Below are positions 51,421 through 62,515 of a stretch of 64,000 bases of DNA, piece after piece; within the stretch, counting starts at the first letter, position 1; each line of letters begins with the position of its first letter. The stretch lies in assembly GCA_964036045.1 (NCBI GenBank), contig OZ038389.1, positions 38,573,998 through 38,637,997 on the forward strand, read 5' to 3'. The position numbers and the translations under genes were made by a program. The DNA comes from Eutreptiella sp. 'Long Island Sound 2002' (Eukaryota; Euglenozoa; Euglenophyceae; Eutreptiales; Eutreptiaceae). Below the pieces are notes generated by a model. The model was not told where the DNA came from and did no database searches. It saw only the letters and a list, made by a program, of their open reading frames with translations.

Positions 51421-54064
51421 CACCCGGCGGGCACGCACTGCCTGTCGGACGGGCTACCGGACCACCCGGCCCGCGCCACCCGGAGGGGTGAGTGCTCAGT
51501 TATTGCAAACCACACGCCCAACGGTACCACACCCAACACCACCCGCAATGACACACCATCACCACCACCATACACGCCCACCCGCCTCCACACACCCAAG
51601 GCCCATCATCAGGGCCGCCCGCCGACACCAGAACCACCAAGCAGTACAGCCACAACCACCACCACCAGCCAGCCCACACTGGCCCGACCACACCCGCCAC
51701 CAGCCGGCCAGACACGTCAGAGAACCCACCATCACGCCCGACCACACCGCGCAGGCGACGCACCCACATCCAGCACCCAACCCCAAGCACCCACACCGGC
51801 ACCATCCACACAGAGCATACACCAGCCACGCACCATCAGACAACACAAGCTGCCCACCAAGTACACGTCCACGCGAGCACCCGCGCCCAACCACGCCCAC
51901 CAAGCGCCCAGCGCACCGACCCCCACCACCAGCGCCACACACAACGGCACAAACCGCACACAGGCAGCCACCCAACGCCGGCACCAACTCCACGGGCAGA
52001 AAGGCGGACAAACCGCCGCCATCAACACACCCGCACCAACAAGCGCACCTAAGATACCCGGTACAGGCCACACACCCCGAGCGCCACACCACCAGCCGCA
52101 CCAACCTCCGGCTGACCACCCACACCGAAGAACCCAACATCGCGCCCGGCCGCACTGCCGCCCTCTCCTCTCCGCCAGCCTCTCACCGGCGGCCCCGCCA
52201 CCCAAAGCATCACCAACAACACCCTCCCCCCCGGCAGCACTCACGACGCCGTCGCCAGGCACACCACCATCCACCCCGCACCACACCTGCAACATCCCCA
52301 CGCTCAACGCCACCCCCAGCACCCACACCGGAAACCGCCAACACCGCCGTCCCACCCTTACCACATGCAGCACCGTCACCATCGACGTCGCCAGCGGCAC
52401 CACCATCAGGCCCGACCACACCGCACGGATGACACGCCCACAACCAGCACCGAACCCCAAACACCCACACCGACACCACCCACGCCGACCAGACCCCACA
52501 CCATCCACGCAAAGCACACGCCGGCCACGCTCAACCACACAACACAAACCGCCACATGCACGGCAACAGCGCACCGGCCGCCCACAGACCCCCCGCACCC
52601 GCACCAAGTACACACCAACACGAGCACCCGCACCCAACCACGCCCACCAAGCGCCCGGTGCACCAACACCCACCGCCACCACCACACGCACAGGCAACCG
52701 CCCAACGCCGGCACCGACTCCACGGGCAGACAGGCAGACAAATCACCTCGTCGGCATGACCAACAACACCATCACCCGATCCACCACCTGCGGCACCAAC
52801 GCCACCATCGCCCGTTGCACCAGCGGCAACCCCCCCTCCAGCCCCCCACCACCCGTTCCCAACGCGTCACCTACGGCACACACCGGCCTCACCGTCACCC
52901 GGTGCATCGCCTGCGTCAGCCTCGCAATCTGCACCACCGACGACACCACCGCCCACAGCACCCCCAGCACCACCCTACGCAGAACAGTACCAGCGGCGCC
53001 ACCAGCCGGCACACCATCTGCCACACCCACATCAACATCGCCACCACCCATGAAATCACCCGCAGCGCCCTCACCATCGACGTCACCTGCAGCACCCTCA
53101 CCGCCAACATCACCAGTTACGCCACCACCCACTGGACCACCTACAGCGACCACCGGAGCTGCAGGCCCCCCCAGGGCCCGCCCCGTCACCTATGACACCA
53201 TCAGCGTCACCAAATCCTTCGCCGCCCGGCGCATCACCTGAAGCACCCACGTCAACAACACAAACCCGTTTCGACGCCTACAGCACCCCCCCCGTAGGCG
53301 TCACCAGCATCTCCTCCACCCATTGCATCACCCACAGTGCCCCAGCCAAACCCACCGCGCCTTCGGCGCACACATACCCGACACCCACACAAACCAGCCA
53401 CGCCCACACTGCCCACCGGCCCATCAGGCCACGCCATGAACACACCCACACGCACGCCCGCGCCCGGCCACGCAACCCAGGCACTACCCAGGAGCCGCGA
53501 CCACCCACGCAAGCGCCACGCCACCACTGCCGCCAACCACCCGCCGTCAGCACCCCCCGGACCGGCGCCCTGGAAACCGGAAGCCTGGGGGCCGGCGCAC
53601 ACACAGGGAGCCCAGAGCGCAACAGCCATCCGACCCCCGTCCCCCACGACACCCACGCCCACATGGGCGCCGGCACGGGCACACAGCGACACCCAGGCAC
53701 AGCACCCCAGCCAGCCCCCCCCCCAAAAAAAAAAAACAAAGCAAAACAAGCCAGCGAAAAGAGAGGAGCAAGGGAAAGCCAGAGGAAGAGACCGCGGGGA
53801 GAGCAGAAGGCAAACACGCAAGCCCACACACGCGCGCCCCCCCCCCCCCCCAGCCAACCCGACCCTGCATGTCCCGCACCCTCCCAGGAACCGCAAAGCC
53901 CAAGACCACCCCCCAGGCACCACCACAACAGACCACCATGAGGAGCCGCCGAGGACGACACACGACACACCGCCGCCAACCACAGGGACGACACCGACAC
54001 AAGCCCCACCCCCACAACCCACCGCACCCCCCGCTGCGGCGCGCCAACACACAATGGTGCCCCC
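51421..54064 (+). other. T-depleted Pro/Thr/His-coding tract upstream of LINE-B
   Basis: Plus frames of up to about 400 codons (51227-52432, 52365-53195, 53192-53941) are all Pro/Thr/His/Ala-rich low complexity and overlap in several phases. T is only about 5-7% in sampled lines (for example 52201-52260, 54001-54060). It may be the 5' leader or a disordered ORF1 of the downstream LINE-B. No motif supports a gene call. Confidence 0.4.
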
Positions 54065-56581
54065 ATGGATGCGGTAAACCCCAAAAACCCCCTTCAGCCA
54101 GCCAACCAGAGACCACCACGGGACGCACCAAGGGGACACCGCGGAAGACCCAGCCAGAGTGAGGCCCCGACACCCGCTACCAGCCGGCAGCCTACCACGG
54201 GCCCGACCCACACCGGAGCAAATAGCCCCCCCCCCACCGTGGAAACGATACACCCCAGCCACACACCGCCACTCACCACCCGCGGGCGCCGCACCGGGGC
54301 CACAACACGCCCAAGATGCCGCGACCCACCGACCCGCGGACCCCGCAAACGCAATACCCCGCGCGTGGCCCATACACGGCGCTCCCCGCACCACTGGGCC
54401 CACTCAACGGTGGGCCGACACCCCCAAGCACCAGACGACCACACACCCTGGTTGCGACACTCCAGTCCCACACACCCCGCCCCAGGGGACCCCAGGCCCA
54501 ACCCCACACCGGCCCCGCACGGCCCACGTACTGAAACACGCCAGGAGGACGACCAAAAGACCGCGCGGGGCTGCCCCACACCGCCAGAGGACCAGCCACG
54601 GGCGACAACCCACCCCACCAGACCTGGACACGGTGCCCCCCCCCCCCACCGGGAAGGCCACCACACAACACAACACCACCATACCACACCGCACCCCCCT
54701 CCCCCAGCCGGGGACATGGGACACCACAGCCCACCAACACAGGAACAAAGCCGCGCCACGCCGACTCCGCACCACACCCCACCGGCCCCACCACTGGAAA
54801 CCCCGCACACCTCACGCCAGCTCAGCGCCCACCACCGGCCACAACCCGAACCGCACACAGGGGCAACACCACCGGCCAGGACAGTCACCAGCGAGCAGCC
54901 ACACACCACAACCACGCCAAACGGCGCGCTGCCCTGCACACCGGCGCACGACCCCGCACCGGCCGCCGCACATGCCCCGAGCACCAGCATCACACGCCCA
55001 CCGTGCCATGAAGCAGCACCCCAACACGTGAACACACACGATGACCCCATGGCCCTGGACATCGACAGCCTGCTAGAGCTGGAGCTCCAACACACGGAGG
55101 ACACGCAGCATCATATGGACCTCACCCCGCCGGAGCTCGAGCCCGCAGCAAGCGGCCCCGCGGACCCCAGCCCGCATAATGCCCCCCCGCGGCCCCCCCC
55201 CCCGCGAGCGGGCGCCCTGGACGCACCGGTCCAACGCCCTGCGGCGCCACCACCCCACCCAGGAAGCCAGCAAAGGGCCCGCCGAGTACCGGGCGTCCCT
55301 CGAGCCCGACCTGCCCGACGTCACGGGGCCGGGACTCCACGGGTACACCACCGCCCCCCCCCCCCTCCAGGCACCCCCACACAAGAATGGGAGGACGAGT
55401 ACGCCGTCGACGTCACCGACATGACGGCATATGTGGAAAGCGTGGAGGACCCGGAGCAAGACACCGTCCTCAGCCTCCTCGCCTACCACAGCTGGAGATG
55501 GGGCCACCAGGTCACCCTCCAATGACTGCAGGACGGACCCGGCCAGTGGTCCCCAGAGCAGACGGCGAAGTGGGACATCGTCCTCCAACTCACCCCCAAG
55601 GGCTTCTACATCCTCACACACAGCGGATTACCCGACGCCACACCCAATGCACAGGCGCTGCCGCTAGCCCAGCCCCAGGAGGACGACGCAGACGCACGCG
55701 CCCCGGAGGGATGTAATTGGGACCCCCCGACAGCCACCACTGAACGCATGCCGCACCGGCTCGCCAAACGTCACCTCCCCCACGACTACCATGCCACCAA
55801 CGACTCGCGGGGACGCCGCACACTGCCCCTGCAGTGGGCATCACCCGAAGGCACCTTCACGTTGGGGGAAATCCTCCCCGGCACCGTGGCGCTCACGTAC
55901 CTGTGGCTCCGGGACGCGGAGACGCACACGCAGCCCCCCGGTACACACCTCCGCCTCACCCTAGAGGGAGAGGCCGCCGTGGAAAACGTCCACACAGCGG
56001 AGGGAGAGGACTACGTGACGGCGAACGCGGACACCACAGTATGGCTGCACGCTCACGAGCACACCACACCCCCCACCGTAGTACCGGGGTCACACCCCTG
56101 GCACGTGGTCATCGTGCGACTGCCCACAGGGGCAGACACAGGAAGCGCCCAACAGGGATGGGCGGACAGATGGGCACACGTGTGCGCCTCCCTGCACGAA
56201 GGGCTGCACAGACCCTCCCTCACCAGTCACTACCTCGAGCCTGCCCCCACCACGGCCGAATCCCACACCGGGGCGGCCCCCCCCACCGGAGTCTGGGCCT
56301 ACACGCGCACCCTCCACCGCAAGGCGGCGGAAGCCCTCAAGACCGCCATCTCCAACCACCAGGGCCTCGTGAACATCCCCCACGATAACACGCAAAAGGG
56401 CTACACCCTATGGTGGCACCACCCCGCACCAGAAAGGGGGCCTGCAGCCACCGGCAGACCAGCCTGGTATCGGCCCAGACCTCACAGCGATCGCCCACGC
56501 CGTCGCCGCCATGGCCCAGCAAGTTGGGGCGCCACCCCAATGGGCACCATCCATCGTCAAAGAAACGGCGGCACGCCATAA
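54065..56581 (+). pseudogene. LINE-B ORF1, N-terminal part with an in-frame TGA
   Basis: Starts at ATG 54065. The first 330 codons are Pro/Thr/His-rich. A TGA at 55523-55525 follows WRWGHQVTLQ, but the same frame continues LQDGPGQWSPEQTAKWDIVLQ... and stays open to 56581, so one stop mutation (perhaps from TGG) is the simplest view. Beyond it lies a globular part (SPEGTFTLGEILPGTVALTYL, HPWHVVIVRLPTG). The frame shifts near 56455, where the next frame reads GIGPDLTAIAHAVAAMAQQV. No family is recognised. Confidence 0.55.
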
Positions 56582-58886
56582 CCCAGCTTTCGCACACTTC
56601 CGGGGACGCCCCATTCATCCCACCGTACCGGACCTCGACCTCCCTGCCCACGATGCGTGGGCCGTCCACATTTTCATGCCCCACGACACCGCGCCAAAAA
56701 CAGGGGATGTGACGGCACGCATCACCAAACAACTCCCCAATACCGCACTCCACTACGACATACCAACGCCAAACGTCATCGTCACCCACAACACGGGTCG
56801 CGACCACTACTACCTCCAGGCCACGCATGAGCGCTCCCCCGTCACCATATACACCTTCACCACCTACCCTGGCCTCCAGCCACCGCAACACCACCCGCGC
56901 CCGACATGGAAGCATCCACTACACGTCGCCCCGACCCCGCGCAAAAAGCCCACCCACCACGCGCCCCCTCCCGCCGACAGCACCGCCCTCCACACAGCCC
57001 GCAGACAGGCTGCGGCACACCACCAAAACCACCTGCTCCCACGAAATAACGCTGGACCCCGCACCGTCACCGAGGCCACCCACAGAAGCACCTTGAACCT
57101 ACTGGCCCGCAAGCTGCGACCCAATTTGGCACTGGAGGACACACTCTGGATATACTATGGCGAAAGCCGCACGGCACGGGTGGCGGATCTCCGCACCATC
57201 ATCCCCCGCCACATCCAGCGCACGGTAGGGCCCTTCACCGTGTATGCGGTACCGCATCCCATAACAGCCCAATGCACCCACTGCAACCCTCGGTGCGCGC
57301 TACCATGCGCAGGCGCTCTGCAGCAACCCCTGCCCACCCCTACCTACAGGGGGGGCATCTACCTCGGCACTAAACCCGGAGACCCACACCCCTACCTCCT
57401 GCCTGCAGCGGACCGCCACCACGCCATACCGCTACACCTTGTCGAGCACCTGGCGGTGGGACCATCCGCCTTCCAGAAGCACCCCCCCCACACCCCATTC
57501 GACGGACGCCCGCCAGATGAGCCGACGCACGCCACACCTGGACCCAAACGCGCCATCGCACTCCTCACTTTAAAGGCAGAAGCCAACATCCCCCGAGACC
57601 TGGAAGGGGAAAACCACCTCATGGTGGAAGGGCTGACGGAACACGTCCTGATCGCAGCCATGTACGCCACGGCGTCCGCCTCCCGCCTCTGGCAGGACCG
57701 CCCCTCCCCACCTCTAGCCCAGGCAGCGCAGGACGCCCCCGACACGGGCCCTACCGCCGAGGACATCCACCAAATCCTCAACATGCGAGCACCCCCGAAG
57801 ACCCACCCCCAAGTCCGCCCCATCCAGCTCGTCAGCTGGGACGCCATGGACGCCCCCCCGACCACCACGGAGGTCCACATCCTCAATTACCGGGACACCT
57901 GGTGGACGGTGGAATGGGACGACCACGGGAAGGTCAGACGGGCAACGGCACACGCCCCAGACGACAAAGTCGCGCCCCCACCACGCGGAGGGGACCGATT
58001 GCGACTCGCCGCACGCATCCTCCACGCCCCAGAGGCAGCCTCGGAAGCGCTGCACTACGCCCTCTACTGGGCGCAGGGGGCGCCAGAAGGCCCCCTCCCC
58101 CCGGAACGCACCCCAGCGTGGACACGCCACGCCACCCGCTACACGGCCCACATGCGCCGCCACGGGGCAGGCACCCGGCACCGGCTCCTCACCTGGCCTA
58201 CTGACCCGCCCGACGCCCTGCAGCAGGCCGAGGAAGTGCTTGGCCTCATGACCAAGCAAGTGTTCCAGCTGAAGGACCCCGGCCCCACGTCAAAGCCTGA
58301 CGTCCCAGCCGCCCGCGAACACCCCGTGTCTGCACTGGGCCAAGCACCCGTACAGCAGCCCCAGGGTGCACCTCCCCAACGGGGACAACCCGCTGCTCGG
58401 CGCCGCCAAGGTGCGCAGAAGCGCGAGGCCCCCGCACAGGCCAAACCCGCGCCCAAGCCAAGAGCCGAGTCGAAGAGCTGGACCAAAGAGGAAGCCTCTG
58501 CCCTGTATCCCGAATACGCCATCGCTACCCGGGTGCAGCTGTCCTTCAAGTACGCCACAGCCGCGGGCCCCTCCAAGCGGATATGGGCCGCAGGGGAGGT
58601 CAAGCACCGGTACCTCGTCACCGGGGACCACCAGGGATTCAAGATCCACGTCAAGTGGGACCCGGCCACCCCCAACGACAAAAAGGTGGGGCGCACCATC
58701 GAACTCTGGCGAGACCGAACCGGTCGTGAGATGGTCCCCATGCAGCTGTGCACCCCCGACATGGAGCACCTCACCGGCACCCAGTACACGGGCGAAGTCC
58801 ACAATGCATGGCCCCTACCCCAGCCCCAGAAGCGGAACCGCAAGGCACCCGCAGCTCAGGGCGTCATCGACCTCCTTGACGCCTGA
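56511..58886 (+). CDS. LINE-B ORF1, C-terminal part
   Basis: The frame is open from about 56440, and the ATG at 56511 is probably internal. It holds 791 residues: a His/Pro-rich part, a Cys-containing CTHCNPRCALPC segment near residue 255 that may bind metal, then TAEDIHQILNM...VHILNYRDTWWTVEWDDHGK near 425-480. That last region is similar by eye to the decayed ORF at 35.7-36.2 kb. A basic, Ala/Gln/Pro-rich linker (610-665) leads to a final beta-rich segment (KRIWAAGEVKHRYLVTGDHQ). It ends at TGA 58884-58886, after which the same frame leads straight into the endonuclease. A nucleic-acid-binding role is inference from position. Confidence 0.6.
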   Translation: MAQQVGAPPQWAPSIVKETAARHNPAFAHFRGRPIHPTVPDLDLPAHDAWAVHIFMPHDTAPKTGDVTARITKQLPNTALHYDIPTPNVIVTHNTGRDHYYLQATHERSPVTIYTFTTYPGLQPPQHHPRPTWKHPLHVAPTPRKKPTHHAPPPADSTALHTARRQAAAHHQNHLLPRNNAGPRTVTEATHRSTLNLLARKLRPNLALEDTLWIYYGESRTARVADLRTIIPRHIQRTVGPFTVYAVPHPITAQCTHCNPRCALPCAGALQQPLPTPTYRGGIYLGTKPGDPHPYLLPAADRHHAIPLHLVEHLAVGPSAFQKHPPHTPFDGRPPDEPTHATPGPKRAIALLTLKAEANIPRDLEGENHLMVEGLTEHVLIAAMYATASASRLWQDRPSPPLAQAAQDAPDTGPTAEDIHQILNMRAPPKTHPQVRPIQLVSWDAMDAPPTTTEVHILNYRDTWWTVEWDDHGKVRRATAHAPDDKVAPPPRGGDRLRLAARILHAPEAASEALHYALYWAQGAPEGPLPPERTPAWTRHATRYTAHMRRHGAGTRHRLLTWPTDPPDALQQAEEVLGLMTKQVFQLKDPGPTSKPDVPAAREHPVSALGQAPVQQPQGAPPQRGQPAARRRQGAQKREAPAQAKPAPKPRAESKSWTKEEASALYPEYAIATRVQLSFKYATAAGPSKRIWAAGEVKHRYLVTGDHQGFKIHVKWDPATPNDKKVGRTIELWRDRTGREMVPMQLCTPDMEHLTGTQYTGEVHNAWPLPQPQKRNRKAPAAQGVIDLLDA

Positions 58887-59920
58887 CGGGGCCAGGGACA
58901 GACACGGCCCGCCCCCCCAACTACCCGTCCCCAGAAACCGGCACCTGCGGAAGCCCACGCCCGCATCAACATCCTCAACGAGCCTGCGTTCACCTACAAC
59001 CCCAACAAGGCCGCCACACTGCAAGCCATGCCCGGGCCACACCCCCAAGGCGCAGACCTCCTGGGGTTCCTGGAGCAAGCCCTCCGCAGAGCGGACCAAC
59101 CCGAACCAGCACCGAACCTGGACCCGGAGGGGAACAAATATCACGCCCACTGGCAACAGGGGGGGGCCCCCCTACCACAAGACGTCGGGCACGGTGCATG
59201 CCCACCCCGACCTCGGAGTGGATGGTCGCCTCGGGGCGTACGAGTGCGTGGGGCCCGGATGGCAGCTAAACGTGCTACTCACGCACATCCCATTCGGGGA
59301 GGAGACCAAGGACTTCCTGGACACCCTGAGCCTGGCGTACCGCCGACTCTCCATCCTGGCACCCACCATCATCATAGGCAACCTAAACGCCGCCCCCACC
59401 GACGACGACCGCACCGGCCCACCCACAGCCACCAACATAGCTGTCCGGGACGCCATGCACCAACTGGGCCTCACCGACCTGACGGCAGGACTCACCGACA
59501 CATCCTCCCATTACCCCCACCAAGCCGGCACCCACCCATCCCGCATCGACACGTGCTACGGGGACCCAACCACGGTGCGCGTCCACGAAGCAGCCTACGG
59601 GGACCTCCCGCCCACAGGCACGGGCCACCGACCCCTCTACATTGACCTCATCATCCCCAACGTACCCCCAACCGCGGCCACCCTGCAAGACGACACCCTC
59701 CCACCGGCACTGCAGTTCCTGGCCGAGGACGACCACGGCGCCTGGCACAGGTATAAGAGGGCCCTACACGCCATCCTGCGCCGCCCGGATGCACCGACAC
59801 TCACTACCGCCATGCGCCGGGCGGCACAAGCATGCGGCATGGAGCGTGACACCAGCCATACGGGAGCACCACCAGACCTCACCCTCCAAAAACTCGTCCA
59901 TGACATCTGGACCACGAGAG
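58887..59920 (+). pseudogene. LINE-B endonuclease (APE-like), frame-shifted
   Basis: The N-terminal part (RINILNEPAFTYNPNKAATL, DLLGFLEQAL) is read in the ORF1 frame up to an 8-G run at 59159-59166. It then continues in the frame of HKTSGTVHAHPDLGVDGRLG, with IIIGNLNAAPTDDD (the GDFN motif as GNLN), SRIDTCYGD and GHRPLYID (the SDH motif as GHR). Both metal/catalytic motifs differ from consensus and the ILxxQE glutamate appears as FLEQ, so activity is doubtful. A second shift lies near 59915, before the linker ELATLLRPSTPEARDLDAHL. Confidence 0.65.
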
Positions 59921-59921
59921 G

Positions 59922-62515
59922 GAACTCGCCACCCTGCTACGCCCGAGCACACCGGAGGCACGAGACCTTGACGCCCACCTCCGTGCGCTCCTCACCAACC
60001 GCCGCCACCAACTCCAGGAATGGCACGCCCACCGCACAGCGGCCGCAGCCCAGGAACGCGAAAGATACGGCAGAAACGACACGCCGTACAAGTCCCTGCG
60101 GTACGTCAGCCGCATCCTGGAAGACACGGGGCGCCGTACCATCCACGCGGTGCGCATCCCCGAGGGAGGCCTCACCAATGACCCCGACGCCGTCCTCCAG
60201 GCAGTCCTGGACAGCTTCCAGGCACAACACGGGGACGCCCTTCCCGAGCTCGACCCCCACACCAGAAACACCATCCGCGAGCATGTGCCCAGGGTCTTCA
60301 ACCGGGAACAGCGGCGCGGCATCGAACACGACCCTTTCAGCATCTCAGAACTGCAACGCGCCCTAGACCGCCTGAAGAAGGGGGTCCTGCCCGGCGTCGA
60401 CGGTTTGCCGGCCGAAGCGTACCAACGCCTCACCCTGCCCGTCAAACGCCGCCTGGCAGCCCGCCTGTGCGACATCGTCACGGGCGCCACGCCCATCCCC
60501 CCTGAGTGGGGCAACCTGGTCCACCCCCTCTACAAAAAGGGGGACTGGGCGCAGCTGGGGAACTGGCGGCCCATAGTCTGCGCCAGCACCGAGGTCAAGC
60601 TGGTGTGGACGCTCATCCTAGGCCGCATCGCGCCGGCGGTCTTTGCCCACGTGCCCGCCGGCATGTGGGGAGCCATGGCCGGCAGGTCCCCCCACGAGGC
60701 CATCTTCCTCCAGGACACCGCACTGGACATGAACCCGTACGAGATGGTCATCGCCTCCCTCGATGTCCAAGGCGCGTTCCCCCACGCCCCACAACGGCTC
60801 CTCACAGAGGTATGGGATGCCATGGGCCTCCCATTCCTATCCTTCATGACCGGGTACATCCAGACCCGACTCTACGCCGTCATCACAGCCGCAGGCCTCA
60901 CCCCCTGGACCGGCACAGACAGCCGGGTCCTCCAGGGAGGCGCCAAAGGCCCCTTCCTCTACCTCCTCGTCACCCTACCACTGGCATTCGAGCTAGCACG
61001 GGTATACCCGGGGTACGCCCCATACCCGCTACGGTCCCCCCTCATCAACTTCGCGGACGACAACCTCCTAACTACGGCTACCCGCCACCGCGACCCTGAG
61101 AACGCAGGGCTACCAACGACCACCGAGCAAGCGTCAGCCATTCTCCAACTCACCACAACCTACCTGGACGCCCACCAGCTCCTAGTGCACCCCCGCAAAT
61201 CAGTCGGGCTGGCCGACGCCAGGACCCCCACCTTCCACATCCGGAAAGGCGAACCCCTACACCTGGAAGACACCACAGTCCACCTGGGAGTCACACAGGC
61301 CACACGGCACCACCACATCACACTCCCAAGCAAGCTGGAAGAGCGCCTCGCCCGGCTACCCCAAATTGCCAGGGGGGACCTCCTGTCTACGCAGGGCCTG
61401 GTGTACTTCATGCAAGCCGTGCTCAACGCGGCCATCGGGTACCAAGCCCTGCACCTCCCGCGCCCCCAAGACGCCCTACGCCACGCTCGACAGCAAGTGA
61501 CGAAGGCATGGGCGCAACACGGAGGCTGGCCCACGTCTTTCCCCAAGGAGGCCATGATGGCCCACTGGCGCTACTACGGAGACAATACAGGCGCCCTGGT
61601 CCAGATGGCCTATGCCAAACATGCAGCGCACCTCCTACACAGGGTGACACACAACCACCAACCCCAGGTTCGCGAGCCGGCAGCCATACACATAAAAGAA
61701 GCGCAAATGGCCCGCAACACCTGCCCCCGGTGGATACTGGCGCAACACGGCGTTCCCATCTCCGTGGGCACTGGCATCTGGTCCCAGCTACAACCCCTCC
61801 TACCGCACCACACACACGCCATCCTGACAAACCACCACTGCGATCAACAGGGGCCACTCGTGGCCACGCACACCGACATCCACCGACACCCGGCAGGCGA
61901 GGTGGACACCCTGCGCCTCGTGGGGGCCACCGTCACCATAGTGCATATCACTCCAACACAGATGAGGATCATGACCCAATGCGGCGCCCACCACGCCCCG
62001 TTCCTTTCCCACCCACAATGGCCAGCACGCCACGTCTTCCATGCGTACCTCCGCGCATGTGCTACAAAGGCAGGGCGCAACATGCCGGGGCCCAAGGACA
62101 TCGACACGGCGTACACAGCCTTCCAGCGCCAGCACCCCCGGCCCCGCCCGAGCGAGCACGAGACCCCCAACTACGGCAGCACGACGCAGGAGGAGCCCCA
62201 CCCGTCAGCCGAAGGCTGGACACCACCCACCATCCTGCTACTAGCACCAAACGGCCACAAACATGCTACCCGCACTGTCAAGCGACACCATGCCCCCTGG
62301 TCCATCCCCAAACACAATGCAGCGGAGACCGATGTACCACCAGTCAGACACAGTGACCAGGGCATACCACGCACGTGCTGGCACTGCGGCCTGGCAGCCC
62401 TCGACACTCCGTGGCCCCTGCTACACCTCATTTCCACCCACTACCACACCCCCACCGCCTCCGCCACCGCCGACCAGCAGGCATGGCTCTCCCTCTGGTT
62501 TCACACGGTACCCCC
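59922..62515 (+). CDS. LINE-B reverse transcriptase
   Basis: Frame open through ELATLLRPSTPEARD and then 60150 onward. RT motifs: ISELQRALDRLKKGVLPGVDGLPAEAY, VHPLYKKGDWAQLGNWRPI, motif A SLDVQGAFPHAP (near residue 204 from 60150), motif B LQGGAKGPFLYLL (near 262, lacking the usual SP), and motif C NFADDNLL (near 300). The catalytic aspartates are present. A long thumb/connection region follows with a CWHCGLAALDTPWPLLHLI segment also seen in the fragment at 8.1-8.8 kb. The open frame continues wrongly to 62996; the true reading changes frame near a C-run at 62511-62515. Confidence 0.9.

Noticed and set aside
53252-54403. Minus-strand frames of 200-380 codons at 51.5-55 kb
   Set aside because: Gly/Val/Trp/Cys-rich antisense of the T-depleted Pro/Thr-coding strand, with overlapping frames in all phases.
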